DNA of 64,000 bases from Terebella lapidaria (taxonomy: Eukaryota; Annelida; Polychaeta; Terebellida; Terebellidae), in the NCBI GenBank assembly GCA_949152475.1, contig OX424555.1, positions 17,936,868 to 18,000,867 on the forward strand, given 5' to 3'. The notes below the pieces were generated by a model. That model did not search any database, was not told where the DNA came from, and saw only the letters and a program-made list of their open reading frames with translations. Below, one piece after another: positions 36,165 to 49,390 of this stretch. Made by a program: the position numbers and the translations under genes. Each line of letters opens with the position of its first letter. Position 1 is the first letter of the stretch.

Positions 36165-37210
36165 CCGATGACCTATTGGCATGGCGTTGAGTGTGGCGTC
36201 TGTACGGGCGAATTTACAGGGTCAAGGGGCCTATAAAAAAGCTGAAAATAGCCCCTAAACCCAATTTGTTATGATAAAAATAGTGTTGGGGGATCAAATT
36301 GGTATTAAGGGCCTAACCAAGATAGGAAATTCAACATGGGGTGAGCCCATAAGTCCATCTGGTCTGTCCGTCCGTCCGTCTAGCGTGAACAATTTTATTC
36401 TTAAAGTGTAGAGGCAAATTATTTTGAACTTTGCATAAAAATAACTAAAAATATTTCAAGAAGGAAGTATTTTTTAGTGTTTGGATTTCCGCATTTTTTC
36501 ATCTTTCTCAAAAACTAGTTTTGAGATTTTTGTTTCAAAAGATTCCCCTTATGTACCTTTGTGAAGTGTAAAAGTTTGGCTGGCCTTGAATCGCCGGCCT
36601 GCGTGTGGCGACCATTTTGATTTTTTTCAAAATGGCCTTTGAAGAATTCACCCTTTGAAGAACAAATTGAAAATTTTGCCACTTTCTTCATTCACAATGG
36701 GAGCTGCCACAACTGTACTCACAGAATGCCTGAAGATAGAGCTAAGATATTGGCATTTCCAAATGAGAAGTCATATATGGTGATTAGTGTGGTGACCTTG
36801 AATTTGACCTCCAATGACCTGGAAATGTCAACACAGCCATTTTCGAGTAGAAAAATGCCCAGATTTGCTTCCGCAGATGAGATGCTTGTAGATAGGGCTT
36901 ATGTTTGAGTTATGAATATTAGGAAGAGGTATATGTCAAAAATAATGATGATCTTGAACTTGACCTCGGATGACCTTGAGTGTCCTTGATCTGTCTGACT
37001 CGGAATGTGTAAATTGGCCTCAGCAGCCTAAACGCTTGCACCTAGAGATATATTTGTGATATGAACATATAGAGAATCGAATGCCACACACCTAATGGTG
37101 ACATTGGAGTTTACACAGATGACCTTGATTGGTAAACCTCAAAGTCATATGTTCACACAGATGCTTCGCAACCAATCTTCTTGAATATGTATTCTTGGTA
37201 AGACGGTTCT
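36165..37210 (+). mobile_element. Third GTC-start element, different subfamily
   Basis: Begins ATAGTCCGATGACC and ATTGGCATGGCGTTGAGTG, then an extra segment (about 36220-36360) absent from other copies, a GTCCGTCC tract, CAAGAAGGAAGTATTTTTTAG, a GAATCGCCGGCCTGCGTGTGG landmark (about 36590) and spaced TGACCTTGAA motifs without a clean 134-bp period. The downstream half matches the reverse complement of 50100-50460. An 89-codon frame (36639-36908) pairs with an antisense frame at 50103-50372, but differences fall on all three codon positions alike. Confidence 0.6.
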
Positions 37211-38310
37211 GAGAACATACTTGTCAAAATTCTATAAAATTATATTGTATATCAACGGAGTAATTGCCGAAAAAGCCAACTATACTATCTTTAATATGTC
37301 TTTTTTAAAATATCACTTATTGAAGGGGATGGGTAAACAAAAACTTCATACACTAGTATATATAAAGGTATAGTAGGCATATACTATTCATCACAGTTGT
37401 TACAAATAAAAAATAAGTGAAAACCATGACACATGTGTATACGTGTCAATGATAGCATGATCAGCAAAAATGTATGAAATGTAAAAACGGGACGACAGTG
37501 ATGAAGTTTTCAGCGTGAGCTAATGGATCTATTTTCCTGGCAGTCCCATTATCCACACTCACCAGACATCAATACTGGGGACGTTCCACCTACTTCTCAC
37601 GAAGATTCCCATTTTTCACGTTGTTGGTGGAATGTTAGGCCCCCCCCCCCCCCCCTATATCATGACACCTAATATTGGTAGCTGTGATATAGCTGTGATA
37701 ACCGCTATATCATATATCTATGTGATAACGGCTATATAATATGACATCTAATATTGGTAGCTGTGATAATAGCTGTGATACTTATTAGTATTGTATTTTG
37801 CTAATAATGTCTACTGTTTCTTAATCAACGGGATATATGATAATCTTCAAATCCGGACTTGAAATGTGTTTTGTATGAGTGTGATGTTAATATGGTGAAT
37901 AATTAAGCAATTAAAACTGTGTTACAGGTTGTCGAATGCTCCATGCCATAGGTGATCCTATCCAGCACGTCATTGCAGTTCTTGGTAAGTTATACTGTTC
38001 GTTTAACGAGATACTAACTAGCAAGATCGGTCACCGCAGATAGGGTGCAAGTTAAAGTGTAAGAAATCATGTCAAAGTATTGTCGCATTTACATGTACTA
38101 CCAGATGCACCCAAGAAACTGTTACACGGGTCACTGCAACCTCAATGTACGACCATAATTGAGAGTAAGATTGTCATTTGATTAGTAGTGAGCGGGTCAA
38201 TGTGCGGTATATGGTTTACTCTCATGATTCCAATACATGTCAATATGGTCCGTGACTGGTCACAGTTCTTGTTGTGAGGGTCGTCAGCGATGTGGACCCA
38301 AAGGTCGTCT
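37211..38310 (+). repeat. Array copy 4, blocks FF to HH
   Basis: GG and HH (37575-38310) align with 8100-9160 without the TTAA MITE; the intact TTAA target is at 37821-37824. A C16 run lies at 37640-37655, and an imperfect tandem doublet of about 80 bp (TAATATTGGTAGCTGTGATA) spans about 37665-37785. The copy ends at 38310, where block F starts at once, skipping A-E. Confidence 0.65.
37928..37984 (+). other. Exon-like segment, copy 4 counterpart of 8754-8812
   Basis: 57 bases bounded by TGTGTTACAG and GTAAGT. Contains a stop in the frame starting GTTGTCGAATGC, so not a coding exon in that frame. See the 8754 entry; function is speculative. Confidence 0.2.
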
Positions 38311-40024
38311 GGTTTTAAGTGAGAAAGCGTGAGAAACAGAATACGTAAGTTTTGGATTGTCTCTAAAAAGTGACCCCCATAAGGGGTGGAACTGGTGTAT
38401 TGATCGTGTACGAGGTTTATCCGATTTCTGATAAAACAAATTCCTCTCGATTTTGTGCCTTGAATATCGTTTGATTTAAGGCTGGGTGTCGCCGTGAAGT
38501 CTTGGCCGTCAGTTGCACCTCTCTTCAAAGGGTTCAGACTCTCAGAGCTTTTGAGGATATATATATATCTGTGTCATCAAAAAAGAAGGAAAGAAAGAAC
38601 ACAGCTTATGTCTTGTCTGTGAGATAGCTTGAATACTTGGGCGGCAGATCAGATGATGGATCCATTAATGTATTTTCTCGTTCTTATGTAAATATGATTT
38701 TAGTCTTTTGTTAATGAGCTATTCGGTCCTGGTGACTATACACGTCATATTACTTGCAGAATATATGTATTAGATGATCGATCCATTAATTATTATCTCG
38801 TTCATATGTATATGTGATTTAAGTCTTTTGTTCCTGAGGTATTTGGTCCTGGTGACTATAAATGTCATATTATTGTAGTGCAGAATATATGTTCCATATC
38901 GTTAGGACTATTTACTCCTTTGAGTGTTGCTTTCACATGTAGTATTCATGCGTTTACCTGTAATTAGTCTAGCTTTTCCAGAAAATCAAAGCTTCCATGT
39001 ATGAATTCGGTAGGCTGAATTACGGCATGAGTTTATTGTGTCCATATGCTGTCGAAACTAAATGCATTTAAAGATAAATAGCTGCGATTGAAGGTATTGT
39101 GTATTTTATCTTTTTAGAAGCATAATCATTTATGATGGAACCATTATCACGATATTCCGAACACTGTCACTGGCATGATGTAACAATTGCGAATGGTGAT
39201 ATACAATGGAATTCCTGGTTTATGACATATCCTGAGGAAGTTGTTCGGTAAGCTGTGTTCATGCAATCATTCCTATGACGTCCCTGTCAAGGCTGGCGGC
39301 ACGAAAAATGTTTGGTTATTGCGGCCTGCAAACTGGTTTATTGCACTCATTAGCCTCCATGCTGATAAGAACTAGAACTTCACTTATGACATACGTAAAG
39401 AATAGTTGTTATTTATGGTCGTCTTCCATGATTCCTCCAAGACGATAATTACCTAACGTTGACTAGGCAAACAGCAGTAGTTGGTATTTCATGGGCTCAT
39501 TATCTCTGCGATTTTGATGTCGACGTTTTAACAGTGTATCACCAAACAACGCGGGATTTAATTCAATGTGCTTTTATCGTACTCTAATGTCTCAGTTGGC
39601 ATTCGGTCCCAGTCTGTTTGCCAATAACGGTTTGAAGAATAGGAGGCGTTTTGATGTGTTTGTTGTGTGCCTGTGATGGGTGATTCTGTTTGGCTGTGAA
39701 TTCGGTCATGGATTCATAAAACTGTCATAAGGCTCTTGCTTGCTGCCATGGAGATTACACGGCCGTTCACCAAAGTGGCAGTGCGTGTAACCACCGGTAA
39801 CTAATGTCTTGAGAGCGTGGGATGTAGCGCCATAACACACGTCAGCTTATGGCACTCACTCACCGGGTTCATGCATTTGTGGATATCATGTCAATGTGAA
39901 TATGCACAGAAAACGTGGTGAGCATCAAATCAACATCGCCATAATATGTGGTTGATCGCATCACGCTAAACTGCTTACAGGGATTTCCTGACAATAGCTG
40001 TCATAGGCAATATCCATAGAGGGG
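38311..40024 (+). repeat. Array copy 5, blocks F to N
   Basis: F (38320-38560), G (38600-38720), a tandem duplication of part of G-H (38655-38895), J (39160-39240), L (39330-39420), M and N (39670-39945). Landmarks agree with copies 2, 6 and 7. A 128-codon antisense frame (38142-38528) crosses the HH/F junction and is not present at the equivalent F blocks of other copies, so it is not a gene. Confidence 0.75.
38655..38895 (+). repeat. Local tandem duplication of about 120 bp
   Basis: Two imperfect copies, each containing GATCCATTAAT, TCTCGTTC, GTCTTTTGTT and GGTCCTGGTGACTATA in order. Other array copies have a single version. Confidence 0.8.
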
Positions 40025-40031
40025 AACACAT

Positions 40032-40366
40032 CAATCAATCAATCAATCAAATCAGTTTATTCAATATTGAACATTCATGACAGTGAAGTACGATACCATG
40101 ATAATGCATTTGAATAATGAAAAGGAATTTGTGCTCAAAGCTTATAAAGTAACAATTTCCCAATTCCCACCCAAAAATTACATCCCACCCAGCCATTAAG
40201 ATTACTATACTAGTATATTAACAAATATAAAAAAGATAAAAAAACAAGAATAAACAATATTGCTGAAATAAATAAATTGAATAAAAAATAAATGAAATTG
40301 AATAAATTTATCTACTACTAGTACCAGTACATGGATTGGTTTGATGATTTGGCTATTTAAGAATAT
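40032..40366 (-). mobile_element. LINE-type 3' fragment with (TTGA)n tail
   Basis: Read on the - strand, an AT-rich sequence ends in AATAAACTGATT followed by a TGAT/TTGA tetranucleotide tail. The 7-mer AACACAT flanks it at 40025-40031 and 40367-40373. Copy 2 has the uninterrupted site near 14667-14680 (AAATACATACTAG). The target duplication, simple-repeat tail and lack of inverted ends indicate target-primed insertion of a 5'-truncated non-LTR element. Tetranucleotide tails are known from CR1/L2-like and RTE-like LINEs; no coding part is left to choose. Confidence 0.7.
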
Positions 40367-40373
40367 AACACAT

Positions 40374-43300
40374 ACTAGAATATAATAATGAAAATCATAA
40401 CCGTGAAGGTATACAAACTCACCGGCATTTATTTTTTTGAAATGTTCCTGAAATGAATCTAAACAGATTGTGGCGTATGTACCACCATAGTGGAGTCTCG
40501 AATATCGGCATCTAATGGCACATCGTAATCACGATTCAGGTAATTATATGGTCTTTTCTTCTCGTCTTGTATAATACATGTTTATGGAAACCCGGCACTG
40601 GCCACAACAATGATCTAAGGGGGGTATATGTGGGCAAATTGTATTCCTGCATAATAAATCAATGCATTAATTATAAATCCTGGCAGGGGCATTGTGTTTG
40701 TAATAGTGAACACGATACCCTCGTGATGCGTGATTATTACAGGTGGCCTGATTTCCCGTCAGACGATTCCCGTCCAAACAGGTTATGTCATGTTTAATAG
40801 TAGGCCTACGCTCCCGCGGGAGTGCCGAGCGACTTGACAGTGGAATACTTGCCTATAATTGGCAGGTGCGTGTCTTTGGAGCATCTATAGAATCACGTGG
40901 GTGAGAACTACCAAGATGCTTTTGTGGTTGCAAGCGACATTGTGTAAGACATGGAAAATCTTGTAAGTTTAATGTTATTTATTTAGCAACACGGAATGAA
41001 TCTATTAGGCTGATGCATGTGACATTTTGCAAGGGATCTAACAAGAAACTCAAGATTTCCTCTCGAAGATGGGGAAAGCATTAAAAAAAGTAAAAGCAAC
41101 AGTTAACAAAGAAAAACTTAATTTCCTTATGATATTGCATCCAAGACACATGAGACATAATTTCTACTTGGTACATATATATATGCATTTATATTTGTTG
41201 TTCCCTTAAGATTATCACCTTATCGTGAAAAAAAGTGAAAATGTGTTACATATATGTTCAACTTCATTTATCGTACATTGTTTAATATTCACAAGCACAC
41301 TGTTCATTGGCAGACAACACCGTCTGTAAAAATTTATCATCAGAAAAACAATGATATGAACCAGACGTGTCATGGCTTTGAGTGGCGACGAATTGACATA
41401 CAGATTATATGGTTTCATCTATTCAATTCGGGATACTTGAATAGACTTTTGCCGATGGGCCTCGGAGTTAAAACTAAATCACTCAAACGACAGTAAACCG
41501 AGCTGAACTCTATCCAGAAAAAAACCCCGATCCTCGTGTCGACGACTTGTTCCTAATTATGTAACTACGCTCTCTGATTGGCTGTTGCTATGATCTGTAG
41601 TGTTGTGTTCTCGTCATTTACTCAGATGCAGTTTTAATCCGCCTAAGAAAGGTGTCCTATGGCTTGAATTGCCCCTTCTGCTGATTTAGTCACTTGAAAG
41701 GAGAATTGTTTGTCTCAGAACAAATTGATTGAACAGACATGTGTCCCCCAGCCCCTGGGGACTTTTCCTTTGCCTATCACGCTGTAGGAGGACAATCTGG
41801 ATTATCGTGGATTGCACGACTTCAAGTTCAAGCACAAACAATTGGGGGATGAAGTGTCAAGATGTAGAACGTGTGAGGTGGGAAAATATATTGAATTTCG
41901 GTTAGAATCAGGTAGTGAATGATTTTTCAAACGATCATATGAACGCGGCAATCCACTCTGTGTCAAATGTAGGGGTTCCATGGAATGAGCAGACACTATA
42001 TTACATTGATTTAAAAACCTCTACTATTTTTGTTTGCGCTTAGCTCTACTGAAGGCAGGTTGGAGTTCACTCTTGCACACGCACCAGCAAACGGACATTG
42101 TTGCTCACATCCACATCACATTGACACTGACAGAATTCCACAGAGGCTTCCGATTCAGGAAATCACGTCTCTCACCCCGATTACAGAAATGTCAGTGGGT
42201 TACAGAATTCCATTGACACAGTTGTTGAATGAGACCTATAAAGAGGGATTCGCCTATAAAGAGGGAATATATGAATATAGGTATCCTGCTTGAGTTATTG
42301 CTCACGAGTCCACTCTTGATCATAGCATACCATTTGTAGGGCACTATATCATGTATATTTGAACGTGTCTGTTCAATTAATAAAGTTCTTTTAATGATAA
42401 GTTTCCTAAAATGTATGAATGAAATAAAATTAGTGGTTTGAAGAATATTTCATGGACATATGTTTGATGCGGCAAAAGTTGATTTATTTGCAAAATTTCC
42501 TACCACTCATTCATTCGATGAACTCTGAGAACCAGACTGGTTCATCTTGTACATTTCCATGTTTGATGCAGTGCATTTTTGTTACGAAAGGGAAAAATTG
42601 GTACAAGACCAATGATTTGGTATGGACTGTTCACAAATTTATTCAGCACTGGGTTTTTTTCCGGTGTTGAGAACTTGAATTATGTAATAATAATCATATT
42701 CTAGAAGCGCACGTTTACTGACAGTAACTGACGCTAGTTCTCCGCTATAATGATTCCTAAAATCTAGGCTAACATGAAGATAACTACATTCGATCGTATT
42801 TGCATATACAAAGGTTTTAAAATGGAATTTGTGTCTAGAATGACTTTTACTTTTCACATCTTGTTACTTTTCACAACTTGATGTGCCTACTGCAATGATT
42901 GTCAGAATGTACAACTTGTATTTTGTGTTCTATAATTTATGTGAATGGGGATTTGGGACCTACAGTATGGAGTACCATTATCACAATACATCTCAGTGAC
43001 CCGATGCCAATAATTGATAAACAGGCAGGCTTAGTGGAGCTGGGTTTAGTCTCGCCTGATAGACATTCCTACCTCTTGTGGTTGGTGAGTCACATTTCTT
43101 AATGCGGAGACCAATCCCTATATCTCTAGTCCCGTGCAGCTTTGTTTCGTCTGGGAGATTGTCAAGATATTTCAATTAATGAGCTTTGGGTTTATCTGGG
43201 ACTGCGAGAGGCAGCCTAATACGGTGCAGCACGTGAACTCAGTGGATGTTGAAAGTGCAGCAGTTAACTTAGTTTGCATTGTTATTGCCGAAGCAAGCGT

Positions 43301-43400
43301 TCAGAAGCAATAATACCAATAAATCATAATAATATTTCATTGAAGCAGTCGCCATTGTCAAAACATAATGATGGTCAGTAATATACACTCATTCTTCTTC
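40374..43400 (+). repeat. Array copy 5, blocks O to BB
   Basis: O (40550-40640), P (40732-40860), Q (40890-40970), R (40985-41060), S (41250-41500), T (41495-41720), U (41780), W (41880-42345, second-half frame open at 42030-42293), X (42360-42500), Y (42770), Z (43000-43090), AA (43140-43210) and BB (43310). This gives the best complete order for the unit. The IS3EU-like element found in copy 4 is absent; its target is GTTTCG at 43144-43149. Confidence 0.75.
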
Positions 43401-45199
43401 AAGTAGTACAGAATATTGCAATTGTAGGTGTGTGTTTTCATTCATTGACTTTGGCACCTAATCGAACAATGGACGATTTCAAACGGCGCCCGTGGATGAT
43501 ACCTTGAAACCAATACCCAAGTACAAAGTGAACATATAATAATAAGTATGCTATCCAATCTCAAAGTCCAGTGTCAGGCAAACTTAAGCAAATTTTATGG
43601 AACTTCATGAACTCTCATACATGGTCATAAGGAGGTGAAATCAGGTGTTTTGGGAGGAGTGAGATATGAAATGTGGCACCTGCCTTGAATTGAAAAAAAA
43701 TAGCGTGCAAACAATTCCTACTTTCTTGGGCTGAATGCTTAATTTCCAGTCGTTATTTCGGTTTGGTGACTCGATTTCCACTGTATGTAATGAAAACATA
43801 TATCCACAAGCGATGCCTGTTTGCTGTCCTCTTGCTTACGTTTAAGGTGAATTTTGCTGTTCCACTACTGGTATTTGTTGTTTATAGCTTGTAAATTTTG
43901 AATTCATAATTATATATATTACTGAAACGCAGTGTTCATGAAATTATTCTATCAAGTAGTTTCGTGCACTGAACACTGAAAGAAATCCACAGTAAAATGT
44001 AGCGACCATATCAACTGAAGTACAAAAATTTAATGCTGGCAACTACAAGCCTCTGCATGGGAATATATATAACTGTGTCGAGATAATCTTGTAAAACTTT
44101 GCCAAGATAATTATACCAGAAAATGTGGCGGAACGAGCATTGAGTTGATCCTCCCTTATTTATCAGACTAGTTTTCCGATTTCCCTATTAATCATACTAA
44201 TGAAGTCTCAACTTCTTCGCCAGAGATAAAGTCTCAACATAAAAGCTGGCGTGTCTCCGTACACGAGGATTGCTTTGATTCATGAGGACTGACCCTTTAT
44301 CGTACAGACAGCTGAATGATAGTTCTCCTTTCACCATTGCCAATCAAAATAGCAGCGTTCATGTCATAATACGTATTACAACACACAATTTATCGCCGCT
44401 CTTATCAATCGTATCTCAATGGTCAAGTGATATCTAGTTTACCATCCTATGCTGTCTCTTCCCAGGGTTTATGTTTATTTAGTGTCATTGCTTAAAAGGA
44501 CTCCTTTGTAGCGCACATAATAACTGCGAATAATGCCTCTATACCCCTATCAGGAGCAGCGATAACCTGCGTCCTCTAGGGGGCTGTGATCGGCAACCCA
44601 TAAATGAACCTGTCACCGACTTTTTTGTCTGATGTAAAACGTATATGTTACCTGTTATAATAAGGATTTGAGGTGTTCAGTGTCACTCAGAAATATTTGT
44701 GATTTGATGTACCGGTACTTATTTTGACTACACAATTATATTTTTCAAACAAAACTCAATGTTAACAAAACAGAACACGATGTTATAGATCTTATGCATT
44801 GTGATCGTGTAGTAGGCCTCGAATATAATCACTGCCCCAGTGTTGTTTTCAGAGGTATGAGTCAGAGGTGTCTAGTGACGCGTGAAGTATAATCGTTTCA
44901 GGTTTTCCTGTGACATATTCATCGCGTGTGGATTACTCACTAGACCTTGCCTGTCATTTTGTGTATTTTTTTCATGAATGGAGTGGATTAAATCAGATCA
45001 GATCGACATCCATGCATTCCAGCTCCAGATTACCCGACTCACTGAGGATAATACTTTCTAGAGTAGTGAGAATAGTGATTAACTGGTCATTGTCATTTCA
45101 AATGAGCAAAGCAGTGATATATTACAATAATGAAAATGTGTCGAAAATAAACCCTCCAACGTGTCAAAAATGTGTAATTGCAAATTGAGCTAATTGACC
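43401..45199 (+). repeat. Array copy 5, blocks BB to FF
   Basis: Weakly matches 29400-29500 near 43400-43500. A dispersed repeat lies at 43570-43710. Blocks CC (44330-44640), DD (44790-44850) and EE (44890-45010) match copy 4 without either GTC-start element. The interval 43710-44330 is AT-rich with nothing recognised. Confidence 0.6.
43570..43710 (+). repeat. Dispersed repeat, partner of 12060-12235
   Basis: Contains GGAGGTGAAATCAGGTGTT, then GGAGGAGTGAG and GTGGCACC; the reverse complement of 12060-12235 has the same order. Confidence 0.55.
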
Positions 45200-48100
45200 T
45201 ATACTCTAAAAGACATGACTATGGCACCTGACAATAAAGTGATGAGAGTAGCCAGTTAATTAGTTTATTGGGTGTGTCGTATACAGAATATTATGGTTTG
45301 TATTACTTAGAAAGCTTACATGGGTAGCCCGTAACCATGTACGGTGCGTTAATATACTAATTCGCTGTTGATTAGAAAATGTCGATCAAACTGTTTGTTG
45401 GTGCTATATCTTGTTTCGCTGTGATACGAAAAGTATAGGCCCTTCGGTTTTTCATAGGTGGACTAACGCAGTATTCTGGCCTATATATGCCTACCTTCTG
45501 CATGAACAGTTAATAAATTATGATTCGAGCTATTTGTTTTCGGCAAAGCAAAGTCTTTTTAATTGATTACCATATTCGGATTTCTCGAACGGTATGAGAA
45601 ATTCAATTATGTAAGTTATATCGATGTATATATCGATATAGCAAAAAACAAATTTCTACTAAGTACGGTTTTGACTATAACAGTACTTGAGAAACACAAT
45701 GCTCCTGAATATGATAGCCATGGCTACTGTTCTTCTCTGCGGCTCACGTTCTATGATCTTTGTTATTGAATAAACTCAGTTTCCATTCATTTGAGGACAC
45801 CATTTTTGTCCTGATGGTTGGACACGAATTCAATAGACATTGTCAATATATAGACATCCCAAACAAATCGTGAAGATATCACGGAACAAAAATTGCTGCA
45901 AATATTATTGGACTGAAGACTGAAATTGGTACCTGCGGTTTTAGTTTGCAAAATCAGTGGGCTTCCATGAAGTGGCATCCGGTAATTGATTTCTTTCAGC
46001 TCAGCAACAATAGATGTGTCTCTGAACACATAATAATACATACGATGAATGGTCATAAATATCTGCAAAATCACCTTTAAAACTGAAGTGAATCATGAGT
46101 GTCGTGGCAAGTGTTACATACTGGACGGAACATGCCTATCGCAAAACGTAAATTGCCCAGATTTTGTAAAACGTAAAGTGAAGCAAATCCTAGCAATTCG
46201 TAAAGTAGAATCCCAAAACGTGAAGTAAATACATCATTGAGTCATAAAGTGGGGGTGTAAAACACAAATCGGTGCGGTCCACAATTTCTTTGGTCCCACA
46301 ACATTCAATAGAATTGTATTCTTTAGTAAATGTCAGTATTTAATAATAGAACCAGATCATTTTCATCACATAGGTCAGTATGGTACTGTAGTGGCCGTTA
46401 TCTGAATGATCGTTGTCTGCAAGAGAACATTATACAGCTAGAGACACTCCAAACATGCTCAATGTCGATATAGAAGTTTTGTCCTGCAAGGGCAGTTTAC
46501 ATGGGCAATACATCACCGAGCAGGCCTTGCGGATTTTGTCTGTACACTGGAGAAACAGTGAGTGATAGATAGAATGACCTTTCTATTTATAACTTGTTAA
46601 CATTATCCTCCAGAACCCCCCTGGCTTGTCAATAACGGTACTTTTCGTCCATGTGTTCCTTGTTTCTGTGTGCTCAAACTGTAAATCCCCTGTGTTCTAT
46701 TCTGGATATTTTCCTGCCTCTAGTCGATGAAGTTCCAATATAAACATGGATAACTCGGACCTTTCGAAACCGCTGCAACATAGCACTTTGGATAAGTGAG
46801 GAAGAAGTAAGAAATTGAACTGAATTGCCTGGAACCAGTTGGTTAGGTCTCTCCGCTATGCCAATATTAGATACCAAACTGCGCTTGGTTTGCTATAACA
46901 GGTGAGAAGTTTGTCAGGAAATTGGCCCATGTGACGCAATGCTCCAGAACACACAATGTCCGTCTATAAGACGAAGCACAAGAAAAGTCGTGTGTTTTCA
47001 GGTATAACTGTTGGGATACATATTTAATATGCTCTCAGTGTGTAAAATTTCCATACCTTCTGAAATCGTATGTTTTTTACATCAAAGATCTATCTCCATT
47101 ACAATAACCAAAATGCAATAACACTCCCATTATCGACATTTTGTATTTTTTTTGGTTTTATAAACCCTCACTGAGTCCAAGCCAAGCCAGTTGTATAAGA
47201 TGGAAAGCAAATTGCATAGAAATCTGTTGATACCTGTAATTTGGAATAGAACGTGGAGTAGCCGTTAGTAGTTAGTTATTTAGTTCAGATATGTTCAATT
47301 GTGATATGTTGAACTATCGTGTAAGTCCATGTATGTACATGTGAACACAGTAAAACATCTCGCACGTGAGACTGTCTGGCACATGTTGCATAGTACGCAC
47401 GTGCCACAATAAACCTGAGTTACGCCTCACCTGCTACACACTCGCAATTATACCATGTGAATCTTGAAGCATTACTATTTTGTGATAATATTTGCAGAGT
47501 GTGAAATAACACATAGCTTCTCACGTTCATGCTGGGAAGGAGAATAAAATCAGGGAATCATTCGAGGTGATATATCATCGCGTAATCTAAACTTATGGGG
47601 CAGTTTATTGGTTTTATTATTAATGTTAATCCATAACCCAAGTCGATAATACAATGGATATTCCTGGGAAGTTTTTAACACAACAAAGTCTGACGTTTTA
47701 GACGTAGCAAATGTCAGGTGAGGTATTTGTTCAGCAGCCCAAGCTCTCTAGTAATCTATTGGACAGTAATTTCATACGTGAATATCAAACGACAAAAGTA
47801 CAAGCACATTGCTAAACATTTACACGGTTGTAAATTTAGAAAAAATGTGTTGTTGGTTGTCCATTCGGTCGATACGATGAGATATCCCCTTTGTGCACTT
47901 TCGATGAGCTTTGGGCCATTGGCATGTCCATAGCATTTTATAATGTCGTTATCTTCAGCTTTTGTATAATACATGTATATTCCCATATGTAGCCCATAAG
48001 TAGCTTATTTTCACACAGCCCGGATACATTGGGATGTCTAACATGAAAATATGTCGTTCATTTTGTCAACTACTAGTCCTACATGATGAGTATCCCACAT

Positions 48101-48320
48101 AACAGAACAATTGCCGTATTATCTATTACTTAGCAGATGGATGGTATTAGGATTGTTCACTTTGCTAAATGATTCAAAATGTTGGACTTAGGATTGAGGC
48201 CGGAGCGTGATTGTACAGAAAATAACAATAGTGCTTCTGGGCCATGTCAAATTGCATCGAAGCAATGGTGAGATATCCGCATGGCACTCAGTGAATGAAC
48301 AAGGAACAACGAAGGAAATA
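45200..48320. other. Unassigned copy 5 sequence, no gene recognised
   Basis: About 3 kb without a counterpart I could find in the other copies, perhaps because copies 1-4 and 6-7 have lost or do not show it here. AT-rich; frames are all under 100 codons and resemble nothing. It contains the CGTAAAGT-motif cluster at 46136-46256. It joins block A at about 48321, so it may be the natural end of the full unit. Confidence 0.5.
46136..46256 (+). repeat. Cluster of CGTAAA/CGTGAAGT motifs
   Basis: Five related motifs within about 120 bases: AAAACGTAAATTG, AAAACGTAAAGTG, TTCGTAAAGTAG, AAAACGTGAAGTAA and CATAAAGTGG, spaced irregularly by 18-33 bases. Could be a decayed minisatellite or a cluster of protein-binding sites. 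Confidence 0.55.
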
Positions 48321-49390
48321 ACCCCCTGTCTATTACGTGGTGGATATCGTCGAATAAATCTCATTAACATCAAGTGGTTTGAACGTCCTGTAACAGGTTT
48401 CAACAATCTGTTACAGAAAATTGACCCAAAATGAATTGGGTCGAATGACCGTTACGTGTGCATAACTTGCTTGACCGGGTCACTGATGTGGATATCCCAG
48501 TATGAAAACATTGACATCACAGAAAATTACGGACTGTCAATGGACAACACAACAGACAACGCTTCTTCAATGATTTCCACATAGTCGGCCACGGACGAGA
48601 ACACGTCTTACAAAAATGGTGCTTGGCCAGTGCACTTTTGAAGCTCCGAGAGAATTGTACTGTCTGCAAGGCAAAACTCATTACACACGATTACGCCATT
48701 CATGGAGCAGCAATACTTTTGAGCATGAACGAGGACTAGGGAATGTCTAAATGTCAATGTTGTGTACCATACTAGAAAGAAAGATATCCATCCTCTGGCG
48801 AGTTTTGCGTGTGTTTATTGCGTATACATGGAAGCGCCTTTTACAGAACAGAACGACCGGATTATATTCTCAACGACCTGTAATGAAGCAGTTGACTGAC
48901 ATGTTTCTTATCCTCCTCATCAACACAAAATAAACAGTCGTGGTGTCGGTAAGGTTTTGTTGCGTGGGAATGGCATCTTGGAATAGGCACTACTCCGACG
49001 ATCAGTGTATCGACTTCTGCTGAATGAGGTCATAGATACAATTTACTGCAATTCTCAACATATAATTGTCATTTATGGGCCTGACCTTCTGCTGGACTCA
49101 ATCGACCTGCAGATTGGTCATGTGATCGCTCATGGTTATGGTCAATGTGAGGATTGAAATGGACACCACTCACAGAACAAGACCACTGGTGATTACCCGA
49201 TATTGCAGGGAAATGATTTCGGATTAGTTCTACACCAACACCTGAAAATCGCTCTCCATCAACACCTGAAAGCACAGCTGACGCAATCATGATAAGTGTC
49301 CAGGTTCCAAAATTCCATTGAATGGAAAGAAATACTATTCAGATCTAGGATTCCATTAAATATGCATAGCTGCAGGCGACAATGGGCAAA
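48321..49390 (+). repeat. Array copy 6, block A
   Basis: Aligns with 1-1030, starting CCCTGTCTATTACGTGG, with GAATAAATCTCATTAA and AAGTGGTTTGAACGTC close behind and ending near GCATAGCTGCAGG. The frames open in copy 1 (for example 208-420) are shifted or stopped here. The block is interrupted after 49390 by an inverted GTC-start element. Confidence 0.75.

Noticed and set aside
36639-36908. Homologous 89-codon frames in two GTC-start elements (other at 50103-50372, - strand)
   Set aside because: Counted by eye, differences fall on codon positions 1, 2 and 3 about equally, with no excess at position 3. Sequence similarity is that of the element, not of a protein.
37640-37655. Runs of 10-16 C (also 20102, 55149 and 62461) as possible signals
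   Set aside because: Short homopolymers of this kind arise by slippage and are error-prone in sequencing; the 62461 run corresponds to only six C in copy 3.
38142-38528. 128-codon antisense frame
   Set aside because: It spans the junction of two array blocks and is not open at the equivalent F blocks of copies 1, 2, 6 or 7.
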